Position numbers and translations under genes: made by a program. The notes beneath the pieces are model-generated. The model worked only from the letters and a program-made list of their open reading frames with translations, did not search any database and was not told the origin of the DNA. Shown piece by piece: positions 35,263 to 44,347 of a DNA stretch of 64,000 nucleotides (its first letter is position 1; each line of letters starts with the position of its first letter). This DNA is from Chryseosolibacter sp049791675 (GTDB lineage Bacteria; Bacteroidota; Bacteroidia; Cytophagales; Cyclobacteriaceae), in NCBI GenBank assembly GCA_049791675.1, contig JBARAD010000162.1, forward strand, positions 10,798 to 74,797, written 5' to 3'.

Positions 35263-35700
35263 ATGATAGGCTTTTTCGAACACCAGTATCTCTCCTACAA
35301 AAAGAACCACATCAAAAATCTGCTGGCGCTGGCGCGTGCGGATGGCGATCTGCATCCCAAAGAAGAAAAGTTGTTGTTCAAGATCGGAAGGCGCTATGGT
35401 TTGAAAGATCGTCAGATCAAAAGTCTGCTGGAAAGCGATGAAAAATATACCGTTGTGATTCCGGACAACCACAATGACAAGATGAACCTCATCTATGATC
35501 TGCTTTTAATGATCCACGCAGATGAAAAAGTCGTAAGGAATGAGGTGAAGTTCTTTGAGGATGCGGTTAAAAAATTCGGCATGAAAAAAGAGATGGTCGC
35601 ATGGCTACTCGGGGTATTCGAAAAAACAGGAACCCCGCCTCCTCCGGATGACTGGGAGGATATCAAGGTGGAAGCAAAGGAAAAATTTTCCCTGGAGTAA
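35263..35700 (+). CDS. TerB-like protein
   Basis: The 145-residue helical protein matches the TerB/DjlA-N fold: LALARADGDLHPKEEKLLFKIG, then a second half-repeat LLMIHADEKVVRNEVKFFEDAVKKFG, each with an acidic metal-binding-like ADGxxxxxE/ADExxxxxE motif. Family members are linked to tellurite resistance and stress, but a stand-alone TerB does not prove such a role. ATG 35263 was chosen because the conserved part starts there; the frame extends upstream to 35215. Confidence 0.82.
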   Translation: MIGFFEHQYLSYKKNHIKNLLALARADGDLHPKEEKLLFKIGRRYGLKDRQIKSLLESDEKYTVVIPDNHNDKMNLIYDLLLMIHADEKVVRNEVKFFEDAVKKFGMKKEMVAWLLGVFEKTGTPPPPDDWEDIKVEAKEKFSLE

Positions 35701-35994
35701 CGAATGCGGCAACCTCGGGTTTCGCTGGTTACCAGTTGGAAGTGATCGATATCTATATGCTCCACAGTATCACCGGCAGGGAGTCTGACTTCTGACAGCC
35801 CTGATGCCGTGACACCATCCGCCCCGACGAAGTTGTTGTAGTTTCCGCATCCAACAACAAAAATAATTGAACAATTCCCTGTCGAAATTGGTATAATTAT
35901 TATGGTATATGGGTGTTTAACGATTTTAAATACGAGCCCGTCTGAATCCGAATAGGAATCAAATCGTTAAATTGGAAGCACTATTGTATTGGCT

Positions 35995-37425
35995 ATGGAC
36001 GAATACAGGAAACTGACAACACAGGAAAAGGCACTTCGCATCAATCTCAGTAAAGCCATTTATGGGTCCTTTGCAGAAATCGGTGCTGGTCAGGAAGTTG
36101 CCGCAAATTTTTTCAAAGTTGGAGGGGCTTCCGGCACCATCGCCAAGACCATTTCAGCATATGACATGAAATTCAGTGACGCGATCTACGGTGTTTGCGA
36201 CCGTTATGTCTGCGAAGACCGACTGATGCAGATGCTGGATCATGAGTATGTGTTGCTTGCGGAGCGCCTTCCCCACAGGATTCCAACCACGCGGTTTTTT
36301 GCGTTCTCCGATACTGTTGAAGTATTAAACTATGAACGCACCAACCAGGGGCATGGTTGGCTGGGACTGCGCTTCCAGTTGCATCCGATGACTGAACCCA
36401 ATGAATGTGTGATCCACGTCAAGATGCACGACAATGATCCGCTGCAACAACAGGTGTGCATCGGCATTGTGGGGGTAAACATGATCTATGCCTGTATGTT
36501 CATGAGCGAGCCTGAAGAGATCCTGATGTCATTGATCGACGGACTGACGGGCCGCAGGATCGAGGTGGATATGTTCAGGCTTTCCGGTCCTGACTTTAAA
36601 CATGTCGATAACCGGCTGATGGCGCTCAAACTGGTAAAGAACGGGCTGACAAAGGCGGCGATGTTCGGTCCCAGCGGGAATGTGATGCAGCCCGCCGATG
36701 AGTTGTACAAGAAAAATGTGCTCGTGCTTCGCGGAAGGTTCCGTCCACCGACGAATGTAAACGTAGATATGCTGCTTTCTTCACGGCGTCACTTTAAACG
36801 GGAGCCGGATGTGGAGCGCTCGAAGATTGTGCTCATTTCCGAGTTGACCCTCAATGATCTGAGCCCTGACGGGAAGATCGATGAACGCGACTTCCTGCAC
36901 CGCGCTGACATCATTTGTTCGCTGGGTCAAAACGTGCTGATATCCAATTATTTTGAGTATTACAGACTCGTCGACTACCTGTCGCGCATTACCAAAGGGA
37001 AAAAGATCGGGATCACGATGGGCATCTTTGCCCTTCAGAAGGTGTTTGAAGAAAAGACCTATGAAAATATCCGCGGGGGTATCCTGGAGTGCTTTGCTTC
37101 TTTGTTTGGAACGAATGTGAAACTCTATATTTATCCTGCGCTCCGGAAGGATAACACACTTTTTACACTGAAAGATTTTGAGCAGGAGCTTCCCAATAAT
37201 CTGAAGAATATCTTCCGGTATCTGTTGGATAACAACAAACTTGAAGACATCAACGATGCCAATGTGAAAAACCTGGACATCATTTCAGACAATGTGCTGG
37301 CGATGATCAGGAAGGGAGAATCAGGCTGGGAAAAGTTTGTGCCGCATAAAGTCGAGGAAGCAATCAAGGAACAGGGCTTGTTCGATTATCCGGTCGCCGC
37401 CAAACCGGTGACTGTACCGGGCTAG
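35995..37425 (+). CDS. Conserved protein of unknown function (476 residues)
   Basis: I do not recognise the family with confidence. It starts at ATG 35995 (MDEYRKLTTQEKALRINL). There is no signal peptide and no clear membrane segment. Features are an N-terminal block YGSFAEIGAGQEVAANFFKVGGASGTIAKTISAYDM (shown in pieces: YGSFAEIGAGQEV, then GGASGTIAKT), a glycine-rich stretch that could bind a phosphate, and an aromatic-rich C-terminus. It is followed after 41 nt by doxX. The preceding 35701-35994 stretch is AT-rich and holds no gene I can support. Confidence 0.8.
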   Translation: MDEYRKLTTQEKALRINLSKAIYGSFAEIGAGQEVAANFFKVGGASGTIAKTISAYDMKFSDAIYGVCDRYVCEDRLMQMLDHEYVLLAERLPHRIPTTRFFAFSDTVEVLNYERTNQGHGWLGLRFQLHPMTEPNECVIHVKMHDNDPLQQQVCIGIVGVNMIYACMFMSEPEEILMSLIDGLTGRRIEVDMFRLSGPDFKHVDNRLMALKLVKNGLTKAAMFGPSGNVMQPADELYKKNVLVLRGRFRPPTNVNVDMLLSSRRHFKREPDVERSKIVLISELTLNDLSPDGKIDERDFLHRADIICSLGQNVLISNYFEYYRLVDYLSRITKGKKIGITMGIFALQKVFEEKTYENIRGGILECFASLFGTNVKLYIYPALRKDNTLFTLKDFEQELPNNLKNIFRYLLDNNKLEDINDANVKNLDIISDNVLAMIRKGESGWEKFVPHKVEEAIKEQGLFDYPVAAKPVTVPG

Positions 37426-37466
37426 TTTACTTTTTATACAATACATGGCGTGAACGCATAGGCGAA

Positions 37467-37904
37467 ATGAATACCGACCCCTCTGTTGACGGCAAACCAA
37501 TGTTTCACCATCCTGACCTCGCGCGCCTGATACTGCGTGTGACGTGTGGAGGTTTGCTGATCCTTCACGGTTCCCACAGCGCGATCCACGGTATCCAGCA
37601 TATCAGGGACATGGTTTCGCGGGCAGGCCTTCCGGAATTTATTTCCTATGGTAATCTTGTTGGTGAAGTGATCGCACCGCTTTTCATGATCGCCGGCTAC
37701 AAGACGCGCATGGCCGCGTTGGTTGTAGCGTTCAATATGATCATGTCTGTTCTGATCGCCCACCGCGACATCATGTTTATGCGCAACGATTTCGGTGGCT
37801 GGATGATCGAGTTGAATGTCTTTTACATGATGACCGCGGTCGCGGTCTTTTTTGCAGGCGCGGGGAAGTACAGTCTTTCTTCCGGAAAAGGGAAGTGGGA
37901 CTAA
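37467..37904 (+). CDS. DoxX family membrane protein
   Basis: The 145-residue protein has four hydrophobic segments and the DoxX start pattern LARLILRVTCGGLLILHGSH. DoxX proteins are small inner-membrane proteins linked to thiosulfate:quinone reduction or redox homeostasis; the role here is unknown. It overlaps the convergent agcS gene by 4 nt. Confidence 0.88.
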   Translation: MNTDPSVDGKPMFHHPDLARLILRVTCGGLLILHGSHSAIHGIQHIRDMVSRAGLPEFISYGNLVGEVIAPLFMIAGYKTRMAALVVAFNMIMSVLIAHRDIMFMRNDFGGWMIELNVFYMMTAVAVFFAGAGKYSLSSGKGKWD

Positions 37905-39304
37905 GCTCCGGTGTCTGAGCCCCTCAAGGCCATCCTTTTAAAATAGCTTCTTGCCTCTTTCATCACCTTCGGCGCAAGCACAAAGCCTGAAAGCATGGTG
38001 GGTATCGCCATCAGGGCAAATGAAATGTCGATGATGTTAATGATGTCGCGCATGGGAAGCACTGCGGCGAAGACGATGGAGCCCAGGTATATGTAATCAT
38101 AGATCTTCCCGCTTTTCGATCCCAGCAAAAAAGACATCGCCTTGTTTCCATAGTAACTGTACGAGAACAGGGAGGTGACCGCGAAGAAAAAAGCGCTGAT
38201 GAGTAACAATATCGTTCCGGTGCCGCCGAGGGAAGATCTGAATGCCAGGTTGGTAAGCGTCACGCCGTCGGCTTCGGTCGTTCTCCATACGTCCGTTACA
38301 AGAATGGCTAGCGCCGTAAGCGTGCAGACGAGGAGGGTATCAATGGCAGGACTCAGCATCGAGACAAGTCCCTCGCGCACAGGCTCGGTGCTTTTGGAGG
38401 CGCCCAATGCCATGGGTGCAGTTCCGATGCCCGCTTCGTTGGAGAAAGATGCACGGCGGACGCCGGTGACGATTAAGCCTCCGAGAATTCCTCCCAGTGC
38501 GGGCTCGCCCCTGAAGTGAGTGGCAGAAAAAGCATCGGTGATGATCAGCACAAAGTATCCCGGCACTTTTTCCATGTTGAGGAAGAGGATCATCATTACC
38601 GAAAGAAAATAGAGCACAATCATGAGTGGCACCATGTTTCCTGCCCATGAACCGATCCGTTGTATGCCGCCAATGACCACAAATCCGGAAAGGATCATCA
38701 ACCCCGCGCCGATGATCAGCTTGGGTGTGCTGATCTCGTAGTCAAGCAGGAAAAAGGTCGTGCTCTTGTAGGCTGCAGGCACGCCGGTATCCACCAGGAT
38801 CTGCGTCAACTGATTGGCCTGGAAAATAGGAAGACAGCCGACCAGACAACATACTGAGAACAGAACGGCGAGGGGATACCATCTTCTGCTGAGTCCTTCC
38901 CGGATGACATACATCGGACCACCTTGTATTTCACCGGCAGAATCTTTTCCCCGGTACATCACGGAGAGGGTACTGGTAAAGAAATTGGTAGCCATCCCCA
39001 CGATCGCGGTGACCCACATCCAGAACAGCGCGCCCGGTCCGCCGATGGAGATCGCTGCCGCGACGCCGGCAATGTTGCCCATCCCAACCGTCGAGGCCAG
39101 CGCTGTAGACAAAGCCTGATACGCATTGATCTGTCCGGGGTCATCAGGGTTGTTGTATTTACCACGCAGGATCGCGATGGTATGCCCCAGGTATTTGTAT
39201 TGAACGAAGCCTGAGTAAAAAATGAAAAATACGCCGCCAAGGATGATCAAAAAAATTACAGGTGACCAGATGGCGCTGGCGACCGAAGCTATCAGTTCGC
39301 TCAT
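37901..39304 (-). CDS. Sodium:alanine symporter (AGCS family)
   Basis: The 467-residue inner-membrane protein has about ten hydrophobic segments. AGCS hallmarks are GGVFFIFYSGFVQ near the N-terminus, the ALSTALASTVGMGNIAGVAAAI signature (read as ALSTALASTVGMGN, then IAGVA) and SNEAGIGTAPMA in the middle. It imports alanine or glycine with sodium. The gene reads convergently with doxX; a palindromic repeat separates it from the upstream pgm gene. Confidence 0.94.
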   Translation of the reverse strand: MSELIASVASAIWSPVIFLIILGGVFFIFYSGFVQYKYLGHTIAILRGKYNNPDDPGQINAYQALSTALASTVGMGNIAGVAAAISIGGPGALFWMWVTAIVGMATNFFTSTLSVMYRGKDSAGEIQGGPMYVIREGLSRRWYPLAVLFSVCCLVGCLPIFQANQLTQILVDTGVPAAYKSTTFFLLDYEISTPKLIIGAGLMILSGFVVIGGIQRIGSWAGNMVPLMIVLYFLSVMMILFLNMEKVPGYFVLIITDAFSATHFRGEPALGGILGGLIVTGVRRASFSNEAGIGTAPMALGASKSTEPVREGLVSMLSPAIDTLLVCTLTALAILVTDVWRTTEADGVTLTNLAFRSSLGGTGTILLLISAFFFAVTSLFSYSYYGNKAMSFLLGSKSGKIYDYIYLGSIVFAAVLPMRDIINIIDISFALMAIPTMLSGFVLAPKVMKEARSYFKRMALRGSDTGA

Positions 39305-39372
39305 GAATGAAATGAATTACGTCCAGGAATGTAAATTAATCAAATTTAATTGATTGGGACCTATGCGTAATT

Positions 39373-39408
39373 CACCGTAGAGGCAAGGCACGCCTTGTCT
39401 CTACGGTG
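39373..39408. repeat. Second copy of the dispersed palindrome
   Basis: CACCGTAGAGGCAAGGCA followed by CGCCTTGTCTCTACGGTG: a near-perfect 36-bp palindrome with one central mismatch pair and one G/T pair. The core GTAGAG-CAAGGC is shared with the copy at 12470-12499. It lies between pgm (10 nt from its stop) and agcS. Confidence 0.85.
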
Positions 39409-39418
39409 GGATTCGACA

Positions 39419-41149
39419 TCACGCCGACAGCAGATAATCCGTGATCCCCTTGATCCGCCGATCCAGTTCCTGGTTCTTCCTTTCAAATTCATCTCTGGAA
39501 GTGAGGTCTGTATGAACAGCGATGTAAAATTTGATCTTCGGTTCAGTGCCTGAAGGACGGACAGATACCTTGGTACCGTCCGCAAGATAGAATTGAAGCA
39601 CGTCGGAGACGGGGAAATCAAGCTTTGTTTTTTTGCCTGTTACCAGATCCCGTTCTTCCAGCGATTTATAGTCGAGCAACCGTACGACCCGGCTACCGGT
39701 GATCTCGGCCGGAGGATTGTTGCGGAACTTCTCCATCATCGCTTTGATTTCCTGTTCGCCCTGCTGGCCTTTTTTGGTCAGGTTAAGGAGGTGTTCTTTA
39801 TAGAATCCAAATTCCACGTACATATCGATAAGCCAGTCGTACATGGATTTGTTTTCTTCGGTGCTGTTTGCAGCCATGGCAGCGAAAAAAGCACAGGCAG
39901 ATACAGCATCTTTGTCGCGTACAAAGTCGCCCACCATGTAGCCATAGCTTTCTTCGCCTGCGGCAATGAAACGCTTTTTTCCTTCCAGCTTGCCCATGAG
40001 GGAGGCGATGTATTTAAAACCGGTAAGGGTATTGTAACATTCGACGCCCATTTCTCTTGCCATGGTGTCCACCAGCTCGGAAGTGACGATCGTCTTGGCG
40101 ATGTATGCATTCTCCGTGTTCTTCAGATTCTTGAGGATGAAATACATCATCAGGCTGAAGGCCTGGTTTCCATTCAGCAGGATGAATTCCCCGTCGGCGC
40201 GGCGGACGCCAATGCCCACGCGATCGGTATCAGGGTCGGTAGCCATCACCATGGTGGCGCCGACCTGCTTTCCTTTGTTGATCACCATTTCCATGGCAGA
40301 CTGCTCTTCCGGGTTGGGTGAATGAACAGTGGGGAAATTTCCATCCGGTTTCTGCTGCGCTTCAACGATGTGGATATTGGAAAATCCGATCTGCTTCAGG
40401 CACTCCGGCACCATGGTGATCCCTGCGCCGTGCAGGCTTGAATAGACCAGGGGAATGCCTTTGTGCTTTGCGATCACTTCCTTGTTGGGGATAAGCTTTT
40501 TCACTTCCTCGTAGTAGGCAGCTTCCACTTCAGGGCCGATGGTGTGGATGAGCGAAGGATCTGCTTTGAAGTTCACTTGTTCAAAGGAATTGATCTTCTT
40601 CACTTCTTCGGTAATGTTCTTGTCGTGTGGAGGCACCACCTGCGCCCCGTCATTCCAGTAGGCTTTGTAGCCGTTGTATTCTTTTGGATTGTGAGACGCT
40701 GTAATGACAATACCCGAGTCGCACTTCAAATAACGGATCGCGAAGGAGAGGAGGGGAGTTGGCCTTAATTCCCGAAACAGGTGCACGTGAATGCCATTCG
40801 CCGAGAGCACATTCGCCGTAACTTCTGCGAAGAAGGGACTGTTGTTACGACTGTCAAAAGCAATGGCTACACTGAGTTTCTTTTCCGGGTAGGTTTTGTT
40901 CAGGTAATTGGCCAACCCCTGCGTGGCGATTCCGACGGTGTATCGGTTCATGCAATTCGATCCTGCGCCCATCACACCGCGCAATCCCCCCGTGCCGAAC
41001 TCGAGGTCTTTATAGAAGTTATCGATCAACTCCTTCGGGTCCTGTTGCGACAAAAGTGATTGTACCGATGCTTTGGTTTCTGCATCGATCACTTCACTGT
41101 TCAGCCATGCATTTGCTTTCGTTTGAACTTGTTCCAGTAATTCAGACAT
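39419..41149 (-). CDS. Phosphoglucomutase/phosphomannomutase (phospho-sugar mutase)
   Basis: The 576-residue alpha-D-phosphohexomutase interconverts hexose-1- and hexose-6-phosphates. All four active-site loops are visible: the phosphoserine loop ITASHNPKEYNG, the metal loop ATDPDTDRVGIG, the sugar loop GEESYGYM and the phosphate loop RPSGTEPKIKFY. Length and the GEESYGY form fit the PgcA-like subgroup. It starts at ATG 41149 and stands alone. Confidence 0.94.
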   Translation of the reverse strand: MSELLEQVQTKANAWLNSEVIDAETKASVQSLLSQQDPKELIDNFYKDLEFGTGGLRGVMGAGSNCMNRYTVGIATQGLANYLNKTYPEKKLSVAIAFDSRNNSPFFAEVTANVLSANGIHVHLFRELRPTPLLSFAIRYLKCDSGIVITASHNPKEYNGYKAYWNDGAQVVPPHDKNITEEVKKINSFEQVNFKADPSLIHTIGPEVEAAYYEEVKKLIPNKEVIAKHKGIPLVYSSLHGAGITMVPECLKQIGFSNIHIVEAQQKPDGNFPTVHSPNPEEQSAMEMVINKGKQVGATMVMATDPDTDRVGIGVRRADGEFILLNGNQAFSLMMYFILKNLKNTENAYIAKTIVTSELVDTMAREMGVECYNTLTGFKYIASLMGKLEGKKRFIAAGEESYGYMVGDFVRDKDAVSACAFFAAMAANSTEENKSMYDWLIDMYVEFGFYKEHLLNLTKKGQQGEQEIKAMMEKFRNNPPAEITGSRVVRLLDYKSLEERDLVTGKKTKLDFPVSDVLQFYLADGTKVSVRPSGTEPKIKFYIAVHTDLTSRDEFERKNQELDRRIKGITDYLLSA

Positions 41150-41436
41150 CGTTTTTATAGATTAACATTTATTGCCACGAAGGCGCTACGACACTAAGTT
41201 TATTTTTTTTCGGGGAAAGATAATGTATTGATGTTCGCGCGACTTTATCAAAGCGAATTTCAAGCCGCGAAGATAGAAATAAATCCTTTCGTCCTGCCAA
41301 AGAACACGTGCGCATGCCGGGAACAAACGATTTGCATTCAGAATGTTTTTCGGGTCGTCGCGCCTGCGCACCGGAGTGCCCTGCAGATCTTTTTTCAGAT
41401 CGATTCCCGTCAGCGCGCAGGTGTGCGTTTGTGGTC

Positions 41437-42531
41437 TCACAAGTTTCCCCGCAAAGCTTGTTCGCGTTCAATGGATTCGAACAGTGCCTTGAAGTTTCCT
41501 TTGCCAAAAGATTTGGCGCCGTTGCGCTCGATGATCTCAAAAAATAACGTAGGCCTGTCCTGCACTGGCTTGGAAAAGATCTGTAACAGGTAACCTTCTT
41601 CATCGCGGTCGATCAGTATATTCAGTTTTTTCAGATCTTTCAGGTCCTCCTCAATACTGCCCACACGATCCAGAACTTCTTCGTAATAGTTATCGGGAAC
41701 GTATAAAAATCCCATGCCGCGTTTGCGCAGTTCCCCGACCGTATACAGGATGTCGTCTGTGGCGAGGGCGATGTGCTGGACCCCCGCGCCCTGGTAAAAA
41801 TCCAGGTACTCTTCTATCTGCGATTTCTTTTTTCCGGCCGCAGGCTCGTTGATGGGAAACTTGATGTATCCATTGCCATTCGATACCACCTTTGACATCA
41901 GGGCGCTGTACTCTGTGCTGATGTCCTTGTCATCGAATGTAACGAGTAACTTGAAACCCATCACTTCCTCGTAAAAACGAACCCAGTCGTTCATTCTTCC
42001 CAATTCCACATTTCCGACACAATGGTCAACATACTTTAAACCGGTGGAAATAACAGGGAACGGGCTTTTCATTTCCTTATAACCAGGCAAAAAGGGTCCG
42101 CGATAATTTTTTCGTTCCACAAAGGTATGAATGGTTTCTCCATACGTCTTGATGGAAGCGACGACGACCTCACCTGCGCCATCCTTCAGGATTTCCGGTT
42201 CACTGGCGATTTCCGCACCACGTGAAGTAGTTTCGTAGAAGGATTTCCGGGCATCGTCAACCCACAGGGCGAGGACTTTTACGCCGTCGCCATGCTTGTG
42301 CACGTGCGCCGCAATTTCCGAATCATTGCGAAGGGCTGTGGTCAGCACAAACCTGACCTTGCCTTGCTGCAGCACGTACGAGCTGCGGTCGCGGATCCCT
42401 GTTTCAGGTCCGGCGTACGCCACCAGCTCGAAACCCATGCAATGCTGATAGAACAGAGAGGCCTGCCTGGCATTCCCGACATAGAATTCAATATGGTCGG
42501 TACCATTGATCGGTAAAAAATCATCCTTCAT
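41437..42531 (-). CDS. hppD: 4-Hydroxyphenylpyruvate dioxygenase
   Basis: HPPD converts 4-hydroxyphenylpyruvate to homogentisate in tyrosine breakdown. The 364-residue protein has two vicinal-oxygen-chelate halves. The iron ligands are in the C-terminal half: VDHCVGNV (His), VQHIALATDD (His) and LFFEIIER (Glu). The RPTLFFEIIERNG block is strongly conserved in HPPD. No homogentisate dioxygenase gene adjoins it. The downstream gap 41150-41436 contains no supportable gene. Confidence 0.95.
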   Translation of the reverse strand: MKDDFLPINGTDHIEFYVGNARQASLFYQHCMGFELVAYAGPETGIRDRSSYVLQQGKVRFVLTTALRNDSEIAAHVHKHGDGVKVLALWVDDARKSFYETTSRGAEIASEPEILKDGAGEVVVASIKTYGETIHTFVERKNYRGPFLPGYKEMKSPFPVISTGLKYVDHCVGNVELGRMNDWVRFYEEVMGFKLLVTFDDKDISTEYSALMSKVVSNGNGYIKFPINEPAAGKKKSQIEEYLDFYQGAGVQHIALATDDILYTVGELRKRGMGFLYVPDNYYEEVLDRVGSIEEDLKDLKKLNILIDRDEEGYLLQIFSKPVQDRPTLFFEIIERNGAKSFGKGNFKALFESIEREQALRGNL

Positions 42532-42799
42532 AATCGTACGTTTATTGTAAAATTAAGGTTTGCAATCGAATGAATGAAGCCTCAGAGGTCCTCGGGCCGG
42601 AGATTTTGATAATCTTTCCGGTCACCGCCTCCTGTTCAATCTTCCGGGTCCGGTAACAGCGCGCAGATTGCTTCTTTTGTTGGAAATAGCCCGGATCTGC
42701 GAAGGTTTCGATGCCGGATAAACGATCGCCGCGGGGTTTATTCTGGTACAATCTTTTTGTAATTCCTGTAAATCTGTAATATTTACGGAAAATTCAACT

Positions 42800-43171
42800 A
42801 TGAACGTCAAAGAACTAGATGCTGAGTTGCAGGAAATAGAGAACAAAAAGGCTGCGTTGGGGAAATTAGATTATAACGATCCGAAATACGACGACCTCGA
42901 GGAAGAGCTCCACGACCTGGAAGATGATTTTCAGGACAAGCACGGCGAATACCTGGAAGAGGCGCTGCAGAATATCCATGACGACCTCTGTCCTGACAAC
43001 GATGTCCTGATGCCGATCGCCTACCTGGGCAAAGGTGTGCCTGTGGAGGTCGATAAGTTGCCAGGGAAAGATACGCGCCTGGTACTCGTCACCAATCCCC
43101 CGCGCATAGTCCTCACCGTTGGAAAGGAAAAACAGAATGTGGTCTGGACTGCCGGCCAGGGTGAAAAGTAA
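42800..43171 (+). CDS. Small protein of unknown function with N-terminal coiled coil
   Basis: The 123-residue protein starts at ATG 42800. Residues 1-60 are highly charged and heptad-like (ELDAELQEIENKKAAL, DLEEELHDLEDDF), predicting a coiled coil. Residues 70-115 are a small beta region (PIAYLGKGVPVEVDKLPGK). No signal peptide. It stands alone between divergent hppD and convergent trpS. I know no characterised homologue. Confidence 0.72.
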   Translation: MNVKELDAELQEIENKKAALGKLDYNDPKYDDLEEELHDLEDDFQDKHGEYLEEALQNIHDDLCPDNDVLMPIAYLGKGVPVEVDKLPGKDTRLVLVTNPPRIVLTVGKEKQNVVWTAGQGEK

Positions 43172-43202
43172 AGTAAAATCAGGATCTGGCCGGGTCTGAA
43201 TT

Positions 43203-44174
43203 CTAGCTGAACCCGAGTTTTTGTCTTACGCGGGAGAGCACTTCATGCGCGATCACCCGGGCTTTCGCTTCACCCTGTTCCAGTTTCTTGTCCAATGCCG
43301 CAGGGTTGCTCATGTAGAAATTAAAAGCTTCCCGTTCTTTGGCGTAGCGTGTTTTGATCAACTCCAGCAGTTCCTGTTTGGCGTGGCCATAACCGTAATT
43401 GCCGCCAAGATACTTCTTGCGCAACACCTCTTTCTCCTCCTGGGTGGCAATGAGACTGTAGATCGCAAACACGTTGTCCTTGTCAGGATCTTTCGGCGCC
43501 TCCAGCGGGGTACTGTCCGTCACGATAGAAAGTACCTGTTTCTTTAACTCCTTATCGGGAAGAAAAATGTCGATAATGTTTCCATAGGATTTACTCATTT
43601 TCTGCCCGTCTGTTCCCGGCACCGTCATCACCTGCTCTTCAATTTTCGCTTCAGGCACAACGAAAGTGACGCCGTACTGACCGTTGAAGGATGCAGCGAT
43701 GTCGCGTGCAATTTCGACATGCTGCCGCTGGTCCTTTCCAACCGGGACAATTTCTGCATTGTACAAAATAATGTCAGCAGTCATCAGCACCGGATACGTA
43801 AACAGGCCTGCATTTACGTCGGCCAGTTTCTCCGATTTGTCCTTGAAAGAATGGGCGTTGGCCAGCATCGGATAGGGCGTGAAGCAGTTCAGATACCAGG
43901 TAAGTTCGCAAACCTCGGGAATGCGGGACTGCCGGTACAGTAAATTTTTTTCGATGTCAAAACCGAAAGCAAGCCATGCAGCCGCTACCGCCCGCACATT
44001 CTCCACCCTGGTTTCAGCATCTTTAATGGTGGTGAGGGAATGAAGGTCGGCAATGAAGAACAATGATTCGTTCCCGGGCTGTTGTGAAAGCCTGATCGCA
44101 GGGATGATCGCTCCCAGCAAATTCCCCAGATGCGGGCGCCCGCTGCTTTGGATTCCTGTTAAAATTCTCGCCAT
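43203..44174 (-). CDS. trpS: Tryptophanyl-tRNA synthetase
   Basis: The 323-residue class I synthetase charges tRNA-Trp. HIGH appears as HLGN in GIQSSGRPHLGNLLGA and KMSKS in GTDGQKMSKSYGN. Length matches bacterial TrpS. It lies alone on the minus strand and ends 31 nt from a convergent small gene. Tryptophan catabolism (TDO) lies 2.5 kb away, but is not co-transcribed. Confidence 0.96.
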   Translation of the reverse strand: MARILTGIQSSGRPHLGNLLGAIIPAIRLSQQPGNESLFFIADLHSLTTIKDAETRVENVRAVAAAWLAFGFDIEKNLLYRQSRIPEVCELTWYLNCFTPYPMLANAHSFKDKSEKLADVNAGLFTYPVLMTADIILYNAEIVPVGKDQRQHVEIARDIAASFNGQYGVTFVVPEAKIEEQVMTVPGTDGQKMSKSYGNIIDIFLPDKELKKQVLSIVTDSTPLEAPKDPDKDNVFAIYSLIATQEEKEVLRKKYLGGNYGYGHAKQELLELIKTRYAKEREAFNFYMSNPAALDKKLEQGEAKARVIAHEVLSRVRQKLGFS

Positions 44175-44321
44175 AGTGGTGCAAAGAAAATAAATTGTTG
44201 CTTACATCATCGGATCGTTATGGATTTCTTCCGGAGTATGGGACGTGCGGTTTTTAACAAACCTGCGGACAACGTGGAGAAGAATCATCACGGAGGTAAA
44301 ATTATATACTGCATAATTCGT

Positions 44322-44329
44322 TAATTTTG
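44322..44329 (+). promoter_or_regulatory. Candidate -7 promoter element of the DUF1573 gene
   Basis: TAATTTTG matches TAnnTTTG, 18 nt before ATG 44348. This would give a very short leader. It also argues against the TTG at 44327 as start codon. Confidence 0.45.
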
Positions 44330-44347
44330 CGCCAAACATTTCCTTTT

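Noticed and set aside
41169..41603. 144-residue minus-strand frame at the end of hppD
   Set aside because: It overlaps the conserved hppD C-terminus in another frame and continues into non-coding sequence.
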